Below are positions 55,967 to 64,000 of a stretch of 64,000 nt of DNA, piece after piece. Position 1 is the first letter of the stretch. Each line of letters starts with the position of its first letter. Source of the stretch: Carettochelys insculpta. Lineage: Eukaryota > Chordata > Testudines > Carettochelyidae. The notes beneath the pieces are model-generated. The model was not told where the DNA came from. It searched no databases and saw only the letters and a list, made by a program, of their open reading frames with translations. A program made the translations under genes and the position numbers. The stretch spans positions 44,944,001 to 45,008,000 of the forward strand of contig NC_134147.1 in NCBI RefSeq assembly GCF_033958435.1. The letters run 5' to 3'.

Positions 55967-56719
55967 TACGCATTATTCTGTTTTGCATATGTATAATGTG
56001 CAAAACCGCTGTTATTGACTGGGCAAGTTTAGCGCATGCCCACAATAATAATGCACACGCATAAATAATTCATGTGGTTATTTAACTTAATTGCAGCTGT
56101 GAAAAAGCACGGGGTGCAGTTAATTCGTGGCATTCTTCCAGAGAGGTTTCCTTTTTTATACACTAAAGACTTCCAAAGCTTCGTGCCATTCACTCTTCCA
56201 AGGCAACATTTGCCATGGAATGAGCATGTTGGGTCCCATAGAGAAGAACTCAACACCACTGCTAAACGTGGTTGGGCATGCTCAGGTTAGGGAGGGACTA
56301 GGGAAGGAGTAAAGACTAATAGTTCAGTGGATAGTGTTATAGCAACCACTAAAATTTAAAGCCCAAAGAAGGAGAGAGGATTTGGTACAGCTGCCCTTTT
56401 CCTAATGCCGCCCGACTTTATAGCCCTGACATCTCTTCAGTTAAACTATTCCTGGGTAGTGTTATGGGAGCAGAAATGCTGCTAAATTGCACACAAGAAG
56501 GGGACTGTTGTTCTTATTCTTTTCCCCTTAAGAACTAATAAAGTCTATCAATATGGATTGTTGTAAAATTTATCATTGTAAAGACTAGTTTAATTTTAAT
56601 AGTAATTAGTGTGCTTATTTAAATAATCTTTCCTTCTTTTATTGCTAAAATAAAGGAAGGCAATAACATTATTTTGCCTTGGTCATATCTTGGTTTGATA
56701 CTTGTAACTACTTACATAT
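55967..56719. other. Intergenic, no supported gene
   Basis: AT-rich unique sequence; opposed short ORFs at 56029-56312 not supported. Confidence 0.4.
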
Positions 56720-56900
56720 AGGTACAGAGAGGTAGACATGTAAGTCTGTATTCTAATAAAACAAACCAGCAGTCACGTAGCACTTTAAAGACTAACACAA
56801 TAATTTATTAGGCGATGAGCTTTCATGGGGCAGACCCACTTCTTCAGATCTGGAGATATTATTTTGTTAATCTTTAAAGTGTTACATGACTGCTGGTCTG
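56720..56900. mobile_element. Penelope tail-to-tail hairpin
   Basis: Tail 'accagcagtcacgtagcact..aagactaacacaataat' (56765-56806) reappears inverted at 56857-56900 ('attattttgttaatctttaa..atgactgctggt') around a core with 'ggggcagacccacttcttca'. A minimal version of the inverted-tail layout at 38634-40187. Confidence 0.75.
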
Positions 56901-57854
56901 ACGTCCACCGTATTGGTCTTGAAGTTTGTGTGCTGTTCCATAGCATTCTGTTTACACATATACCAAACCTTTGGTCAACAGTTTTTAACGGAGATTTTTA
57001 AAAAAACATTCTGGTGGAAACATTTTGATCAAACAAAATTCTCTGGCAAGTACTGCAGCTATTGCATAAGAAGCTGAAAATGATATGCAATAGAGAAGAA
57101 ATACTGAATTACGTTACCTAGCCTTAAAATGAAAAAACATTGAAGTAGATCCTTAAGTGCTCCTGTTACATAAAAAGGTCAAGACATACATAGTAAAGAT
57201 CCTTAAATCAAATGCTAGAAACCTGTCAGGCTCTACTTTTCCTACTTGGCCTGTCTGTACATTCTGATGAGCAAGAGAAATATTTTTAATTGGTTTGTGT
57301 CTGGGTAAGGTGAAACTGATGTTTACCAACATTTACTGCTAGACTAGACTTGGAAGGATTCAACCTATGGTGCCCTTACCTTGTTAAATGTGCTTGTGTG
57401 ATGAAGCATGTTGTAGAAATGCTGTTAGCTGTGTATTTCCCTACTGAGGAATCTGTTTAAATGAAATATTTGGAGAGGTTTTCAGAATGGACGGCTATGG
57501 AAAGGAAAGCCACTTCAATTTTTAAAGCAAATAAATGAGTGTCTTGACAGAAGGAGGGCAAAGTTGCTAAGCATCTCTCCCTGCGGAGGTTCCCTGATTG
57601 CTTTTATTCTGCTACTGCACTGCCAGAAGGGGCTAGCCCAGTGCTGGGCTAATTTCAGTAACTGAGATATGCAGGGTACAAGAAAACAATGTTCCAGTGA
57701 GTGGTTTAGTTTTCACAATATCTTTTTTGACTACTCCGCCCTCGTGCTCTGAGTTCTTCACCCCCAAAACAGACCAGAATGACAGCCCAGAAAGCTTTGC
57801 TTTTTCACTGCTCTTTCTTCTCAGCTCATCATTGAAAGCATCATCCTGCTTCTA
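56901..57854. other. Intergenic, AT-rich unique
   Basis: No gene or repeat supported; short ORFs only. Confidence 0.4.
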
Positions 57855-58180
57855 CAGGCTGAATCTCTCTAATCTGGCACCCTGACAACCTGATTGGCAC
57901 CAGACAAAAGCATTTGTTGGACCACAGGAGGTCAACATTGTCTAGCAGCATTACCAACACTTCCACTGCTTACTGGGCTCTTTGAAGACATTTGGGGTAA
58001 ATTACAGCTAAACAACAGCACAGAATGCTGAGAGCCAGGACTGATGGCTGTAAGCAAATTTCATGGGATCAGAGGAAACTTGGCCACTCCCATGATGGGT
58101 GGTCATCTGGCTAACTAAAAATCATACCGGATTATGGATGTTGCATACCAAAGAGTGCCAGACTAGAGAAGTTCATCCTG
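57855..58180. mobile_element. Tigger (MER2-like) transposon, complete non-autonomous copy (326 bp)
   Basis: Left CAGGCTGAATCTCTCTAATC, inverted right CAGGATGAACTTCTCTAGTC, TA at 57853-57854 and 58181-58182. Contains 'attgttggaccacaggaggtc'-like text shared with 54806-54890, and its right part matches bases 1-73. Confidence 0.88.
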
Positions 58181-59689
58181 TACTGGCAAAACTTCCAGAG
58201 CCTGACTCCTTTCTTTGAAAAGTGTTGGTTATTATCGAGGCTAAGGTGCACTAACATAGCACACCACTGGCTGAATGTCATTGTGTGTAGCTGGGAGACA
58301 GATTACTTGAGTTGATTTTGGGAACAGCAGGTGCAAGGTTTGCTGTTTTCTTCCATCCACCATGAACAGACACATTATATCTCACAATGCAATGATCAAT
58401 TTTCCACATAAACCATCTTCCCTTCTGAATGAAACATGCCCCATCCTGAAGTCACATGTCTCCAACTTGAAGTCACATGTCTCCAATTCTGGTGGCTGGG
58501 GTCAATCTGGTGTGTCTCATAGAAGTGAGGAAGTCTGTGCTTTGGGCTAAAATACTCACCCAACGCTCTTTGGTTATCTTCTATAATCTGGTGAACTCCA
58601 CCTCTTCCACACTTGTCCCACATCCCAGGAATGGAACCTTTCAAGCACGTTCTCACTTTCCAAGCAAAACCGTGCTCTCCTGGTTTCCTTTTTTTAAACT
58701 ATTCTGACGACCTGAATAACTGGGACCAGTGGACCAAAAGGAATATAAAAGATTGCCCCACCTTGACAATGAGCAAGGCTGTGTAGCAGGAGTCAGGCCT
58801 GTTTGGGATTAAGGGCGAATCCTCTGGTGTATCAGGTAAACACCTCTGCCCCCACACAATCCTTGCTGAATTCACTCGGCAGAAATAAGTACATGCAGTT
58901 CTAAGAGTGGAATTTATTTCTGTGATCATTAATGATTCAAGTATTAATGAAGCCCACTGCAGACGACAAAGCAGGTGAAATGTCATTTTGAAAAGCTATT
59001 AGAATCAGTCTCTGTCTGTGGGGAAAAGCCATCTGTCATCTCCAGTCCAGGCACCTTTCAGAATATGGCACATCACTATGGACCAAATTCTTCTCCATAA
59101 CCCACAGTTGTGGATGGCTCTTATCTAGGGACCAGGGTAGAATCCCAATGAATTCAGGCACCAAAATGCCTTAGACTGATTTGAAAATATCAACGGTAAG
59201 AGGTAAATGCACACCTCTCGCTTTCAGTTATGTAATTTGCCTGTTAATGTCACCCTTCCCCAAGCATTTTATTAAAGTAAGTTTGAAAAAAAAAATCTTT
59301 ACTGGACGTACATCACCGAACGGGTTGTTAGGCATTGCCAGTAGCCAGCAGCAGAATGGACTCCTGTTAAAGAAACAAACACACAAGGGAGAAAATATAA
59401 ATAAAGAAAATATCAGCTAAAGGCAATGACAAGAATTCTGCTAATACTGATGTCAGAGGTCTGCAAACGTTACGTTGGATACATATTTCAGATAAGGAAT
59501 GTTGTGTCCAGCTGCTGTCCCTCTTAATTTTGGAACGAAGTTTATGCCTGATATTGGAAAGATTCCAGAAGGAAAAAGCTACAACATTTCCTCAAAGGAA
59601 GGAATAAAATGTATGCGAGGGGGACAGCATAAGCTAAGGAGCACATCAGTACCAGAGAGAGAGTTTTGAATCAATCTGCTCTAAAAGAA
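58181..59689. other. Intergenic; one 21-bp tandem pair
   Basis: 58447-58467 and 58468-58488 are two copies of a 21-bp unit with one mismatch. Otherwise unique; no gene seen. Confidence 0.45.
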
Positions 59690-60500
59690 GTAGACTTGAT
59701 CAACAACAGAACACTACTTTTCATCACCTATAGCCCCTGACTCAAACCCCTGAAATGTATCATTAAAAATCTGCAACCTACTCTGGATCAAGATGTTACA
59801 CTGCAGAAAGCTGTAGGTGACAGGCTTGTCCTTTCCTATAGACAACCTCCTAACCTGAGAGACAGGCTCACCAGCAAGTTACACCGCAGTAATACTAATT
59901 CTGGAACTTTTCCTTGCAACAAACCTCACTGCCAACTTTGTCCACATATTTATTCTGTGGATACCATCACTGGATCTAACCATGTAAGTTACAAGATCAA
60001 AGGCATATTCCCATGCACTTCCAGCAATGTTATATATTGGCTACTATGTGCCAACAATGCCCTGCCACTATGTACATTGGACAGACTGGGCAAAACCTTC
60101 GCCAAAGAATACATGGACACAGAGCAGACATCAAGCAAACACTTCAGTAGAGTGGGCCATTCTGTTGAAGACCTGAGAATTTGTATCCTGGAACACAGAG
60201 AATTTAACAACAGATTAGAGCATGAGATTTCTGAGTTAGAGTACATATTCAAATTTGACACATTAACACAGGGTATGAACAGAGACCTCAAGCTACCTCA
60301 CGCATTACAAGGAATGCTTCCCTTCCTTTGATGCTTGTAATTATCTCAGACAGGGCAATTAACATCCCCCCACCTCTCACCCCCTTCCTTTAATCCTATT
60401 TGATTTGTCAGTTTTTATTGCAATTTTCTTTCCTTTCCTTTTCTTTTCATTACTGAATAAATAATTTTGTTAGTCTTCAAAATGCTACAGTTCTGCTGCT
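59690..60500 (+). mobile_element. Penelope-like element, 3' part (plus strand)
   Basis: Plus-strand text follows the 39310-40190 copy: 'ccctgactcaaacccctg', 'gacaacctcctaacctgaga', 'caacaaacctcactgccaac'. GIY-YIG is visible in pieces: MYIGQTGQNLRQR from 60070 in one frame, then the 'SKHFSRVGHSVEDLRI' block in another, showing a frameshift. Ends with 'ctgaataaataattttgtta..cttcaaaatgctac'. No upstream inverted tail seen. Confidence 0.82.
59957..60331 (+). pseudogene. Penelope GIY-YIG endonuclease remnant
   Basis: Frame contains SNHVSYKIKGIFPC and VIYWLLC (GIY half), loses frame before YIG, and recovers at HFSRVGHSVEDLRICIL to KFDTLTQGMNRDLKL, close to the Penelope C-terminus. Related to, but clearly diverged from, the 39442-39957 copy. 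Inactive. Confidence 0.8.
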
Positions 60501-61239
60501 TTGGCTTATCATTTTCGGAGTCGCTTCCTTAACTCACTCTCTCTAATACTAACTCTGAGGCTCTTGAGCGAATAAAGACGGTTGTGATCAATGTTGCAGG
60601 CAACTACTTCTTTCATCAATACATCAGAGACTCTGCAAAGCCTTCATTCAGGACTCAGTCTCAGCTTTAAACAGCTCTTTTTAATTCACAGGATATGCAA
60701 ATTGGACATAATGAAGCTACTTGGGTCAAACGCTCACCATATGAATCCGCAATGCAGAATGGCAGCAGCTCCTTGTATCTTGCTTGTTACCAAACCATCA
60801 TGATTTATCAAAGACCTAGTTGGTGGCAAGCAAAAACAAGATATACCCACTGACCTTCAGAGCCTTATGGGATAGGACTTCAAGCTAAAGGAAATATCCA
60901 GGCAGGTGTATGCTGCTCTACTGGTTGGTGCTCATTTTCCTAGGATAACCTGATGTTTAATTTTACTGCTCTACTGGTTATTTTACTGACTGACAGTGCT
61001 GGGGAATCTGCTGCCCTAGGCAGACTAGAAGCAGCGGTGTGATGTGCCCACTCACAGAACGTGCCCCTGACTGGCAGCCAAATGCCACTGGAGCCTTGTT
61101 CTCTCTTTGCTCAGCTTTGCAGCTAGGGGACAATGAACATATAGGAGAATTGCCTTAAGAAAGACAGGTCTCGCCCAGAGAGGGATTTTAGCCGCCTGGA
61201 TTCAATGGACATTCTGCAGATCTAGAGCATAGATCTGGC
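60501..61239. other. Intergenic, no supported gene
   Basis: Unique sequence; nothing recognised. Confidence 0.4.
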
Positions 61240-61810
61240 ATTGTATATCCATTCCAAGGTCCATGGTGATCCGCTAGTCTGATCTCCTCTATATTGTGGA
61301 GAATTCCAAAAGAATTCCTAGAGGAGAACCTTTAGAGCAGGGGTGGCCAACACATGGCTCTTTGAGCCACAGGCAGCTCTCTGAGCCTTTAGATGTGGCT
61401 CCTCAGAGCAGGTGCTCCACTGCTTGGAGGGAGAAAAGTGTGGTGGTGGCTCTGGCAGTATCTCCAGGGCATTGCCAGCATGGAATTAAAGTTGGGGGGT
61501 GGGAAGGGCGGGCTGGGGGTGTCTGGCTCTGGGGGAGAGGAAGGGCCTTGACCCACATTTTATATATTTATTTTTCTATATCTCCATACGACCTATATTT
61601 ATTTTTAGATAGATCCATATATAAACGTGGAATACGTGGCGCTCTGCATTCTATCCACCGCTATTTTGGTTCTGCTTCTCGAACTGGTTGGCCACCCTTG
61701 CTTTCGAGAGCTAGCCAATCGTGATTTAAAAATGGTCAGTGATGGAGAATCCACCACGACCCCGGCCCATTGTTCTGCTGGCTAATTGTTCTTACTGCTT
61801 CATTTCCTGT
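61240..61810 (-). mobile_element. CR1 LINE 3' UTR (minus strand), split by a hAT
   Basis: Left part 'ctagtctgatctcctctata', 'aagaattcctagaggagaac'; right part 'ccaatcgtgatttaaaaatg', 'gatggagaatccaccacgac'. Together they form continuous inverse CR1 3' UTR once 61338-61700 is removed. Same subtype as 42185-42840. Confidence 0.78.
61338..61700. mobile_element. Non-autonomous hAT transposon in CR1 (363 bp)
   Basis: Left CAGGGGTGGCCAACAC, inverted right CAAGGGTGGCCAACCAG; flanked by CTTTAGAG and CTTTCGAG (7 of 8). Subterminal 'ggctctttgagccac' is a hAT hallmark. AT-rich part with tatttatttt repeats near 61560-61625. Confidence 0.88.
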
Positions 61811-61947
61811 CTGAATTGTCTATCTTCAGCCCACAGACACTGGACTGTGCGCGCCCTCTCTCTGTTGGACCGATGAGCCTGTTATTGAAGCTTTGTTTCC
61901 CATGTGGATGCTTCCAACGTGTGACTTGCTCACACTCTCTCTTTCAA

Positions 61948-62062
61948 AGGGGTAGCTGGGTTAGTCTGTTTCAGCAAAAACTACAGAGAGTCCAGGGACA
62001 CCTTAAAAACTAAGCCCTTTGTTAGGGCATAAGCTTTTGTGAGATACAGCTCCCTTCAGATG
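61948..62062 (-). mobile_element. Penelope tail fragment (minus strand)
   Basis: 'ggggtagctgggttagtctg', 'gagtccagggacaccttaaa' and 'gggcataagcttttgtgaga' match the inverted Penelope tail of the common turtle type. Confidence 0.7.
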
Positions 62063-62219
62063 TTGCAAAAGATGCCTATAAATTACATCTCTAGCATACC
62101 CGCACTGCAGTTCCCACTGCTCCAGTGCAAACCATGCCTGCTTTGGAGGGCTGTGCTGAAATCACAGCAATGTGAACCCCAGGAATCCTCACCCAATACG
62201 CAGGCCCTGTGTGGATATG

Positions 62220-62450
62220 AAATTAGTATCTGCAGCTGAATCGATCTGGAAGAATGGTCAGCGGATATCTGCATCCATATCCATGCATGCGGACACCCAC
62301 AGCTTTAAATTTGCAGGGTTCTTGATACCGTATTTGTTTCTGTGTCTGCAAAAATGAGCCATGGAGATCTGCACCCACATCTGCAGAAGCAGACAGTTGT
62401 GGCAATAGAGTGGATATCCGCAGACGTACAGGGCTCTGCCTACGGGGAAA
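62220..62450. repeat. 'GGATATCCGCA'-rich repeat, partly palindromic
   Basis: Repeated gcggatatctgc, atccatatcc, gagatctgcacc and gtggatatccgc on both strands suggest an old inverted-repeat transposon. Ends not defined. Confidence 0.35.
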
Positions 62451-62807
62451 AAGAACCAGCTACCTCTGTGGCTCTGCTCCCCCATACTTTAAGCCCCGCA
62501 GCTCCTGCTATATATGAAATCAGAAATGCAGGAGTGAAGAGCCAGCCCAGCTGTGGCAGGGGAGATGTCCTCATCTACTCAGATGGAGGGCTAATGCACC
62601 CAGGGGAAGCACTCTGTAGCTCTCATTTTGCTGGGTAACCTGACTTTTAAGTGTATATATAAGCAGGAGGGTGTGGAGCATCGCTGGATGGCTGGGCACT
62701 GGGCCAGACTGCAGAGGGAACCAGGGGCAAGGACTGATGCACATACGTGGCCTTACACTGTGAGTGGCATGAGGTTTCAGGATACAATCACCTCTGGGAA
62801 AGGGTGT

Positions 62808-62850
<43 letters not shown>

Positions 62851-63549
62851 TGAAACACAGGAGGAAGGGTTATAAATGAGTACGAAGGACTGTCCTGTGT
62901 ATCAGGGGACACACAGTTTTTGAGGCTGACCTAGTTATTTAACTAACTAGCAGATCTGCTCACTAATCACCGAGTGGGAAAGAAATCTGTCTGCCAACAG
63001 CCCGCACATGGGTCTTCAACGAGGAAGCTGGCGTTTGCAGCACCAGTGATTCTCTTCAAATCAGGAAACCCTGAACTCAGTACGTTTTTTTTCCCCGGCA
63101 CTCCTCTGTAACGTAGTTGGCCCTGTCCTGTGGCTTAATACAAAGGGAAAGTTCCTGTGTACACCCCAGCACTAACAGATCTCCCCACCCGCAGGGATAT
63201 TTGTTTTCTTTTTTGCTGTTGCTCCATTATATTAAATCAGAGATGTTAGGAAGGGGGAAAAACTGATTGGACCATCCAACCCACACCCTGTTGATGAAAT
63301 TATAGTCCCCAGCCAGAGGATGTATCAGATACCAATTGCCTCATCATTGCTAAAAACAAGAAATGAGCTTGTATGTCATAGTCCTTCTTTGAATAAATCG
63401 CTGTTTATGTTTGATTATCTTACTGCCTCTGCGAGTCACTCTCTGATTCTGCCCTTCTGTTCATCAGATGAAAATATTTGCTGAAACTTAATAGTTATCC
63501 CTAGCTCTTATTTAACACACTGTTAGTTGCAGATCACATACCAGTGGTC
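62451..63549. other. Intergenic, no supported gene
   Basis: Only the (GA)n repeat is notable. No gene seen. Confidence 0.4.
62816..62848 (+). repeat. (GA)n microsatellite
   Basis: Sixteen uninterrupted GA units preceded by a GT run. Confidence 0.95.
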
Positions 63550-63680
63550 AGTTTTATCCCCATTTTACAGATCAGGACACTGAGGTAGAGAGGGGAAAGT
63601 GCCTTTTTCAAGGCCACCCTCTCAGATGAGGGACGGAGTTGGGAACAGACCCCAGATCTCTGGCCAATGCTGCCTCCTTT
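63550..63680 (+). repeat. MIR-type CORE-SINE
   Basis: 'tccccattttacagatcagg', 'cactgaggtagagagggg', 'aggccaccctctcagatgag' and 'ggaacagaccccagatctct' follow the MIR consensus order. Confidence 0.8.
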
Positions 63681-64000
63681 TTGTGCTGGCACACACAGTT
63701 AGTCCAAAACACAGTTGACTAAGTTATTTATCTGGACTCAAATCATATACTGGTACTTGTGAAAGCAGATTCTGACAGTGATGGCAACTTGCAATTTTAT
63801 AATGAGTCATGAAAGTCCCAGTTTGTGGTGTCCTGTGTCTTTGGGAGAAAGTCAGCTTGTATCTTTTTTAAAAAAAAAACAAAACAAAACAACTTTCTAA
63901 CCTTCATAGCTATGTGAAAAAGCTTGAAAACATGAGTGCCCCTGGGAGGATCAGAAAAGAGAAGGCAAATAGGAATAATCTCTCTCTCTCTCTCTCCACA
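63681..64000. other. Intergenic; (TC)n at the right edge
   Basis: (TC)9 at 63979-63996. A9 run near 63870. Nothing else recognised. Confidence 0.6.

Noticed and set aside
51641..64000. Search for the 3' end of SYNPR, the expected neighbour
   Set aside because: No frame with the Tyr/Gly/Ser/Gln-rich synaptoporin tail was seen on the minus strand; the gene probably lies outside the window.

Overview
This window is vertebrate nuclear DNA, most likely from a turtle (Testudines). The evidence is the repeat content. There are many CR1 LINE 3' ends of the type that opens with a 'ggtccatctagcccag' block, one tRNA-headed SINE with a CR1 tail, abundant Penelope-like retrotransposon remnants, PIF-Harbinger-type palindromic MITEs, and hAT and Tigger-type DNA transposons. 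The protein-coding content is also amniote. A crocodilian or another sauropsid is not excluded. Coding density is very low and most open reading frames in the window are chance.

One gene can be rebuilt in full: SNTN (sentan, the S100-like protein of the motile-cilium tip), on the minus strand from 50367 (ATG) to 41624 (stop). It has four coding exons (110, 35, 140 and 159 nt) with GT/AG sites and matching phases, and encodes 147 residues. A strong start context, forkhead-type sites upstream, and an AATAAA signal at 41495-41500 complete the model. No other host gene exon could be supported. In mammals SNTN lies between SYNPR and C3orf49/THOC7, so those would be expected just beyond or unseen within the flanks (SYNPR toward high coordinates).

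Layout: 1-2946 is mostly unique sequence with a Tigger-type end at the left edge. 2947-10908 holds hAT, Harbinger and CR1 insertions and a 1.54 kb solo-LTR-like element. 10909-20433 is mostly unique with CR1, MIR and Penelope tails. 20434-22799 has two hAT elements, one 1.5 kb long. 23-38 kb is mostly unique, with CR1, Penelope and hAT pieces and a short telomeric repeat. 38634-40187 is the best Penelope-like element, with reverse transcriptase and GIY-YIG remnants between inverted copies of its own 3' tail. 40751-51640 is the SNTN locus and its promoter side, heavily loaded with nested transposons: two MITEs in one CR1, a hAT in another CR1, a hAT in a hAT, and a Tigger in a hAT. 51.6-64 kb is unique sequence with Tigger, hAT, Penelope, CR1 and MIR copies and simple repeats.

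The transposon relations could be read from target-site duplications (8 bp for hAT, TWA-like for Harbinger, TA for Tigger), and in several cases from paralogous copies that show the empty site. All retroelement coding regions seen are broken. No new biological system with convincing coding capacity was found. The most distinctive structures are the inverted-tail Penelope element, the nested insertions, and the complete SNTN gene with its 35-nt exon.
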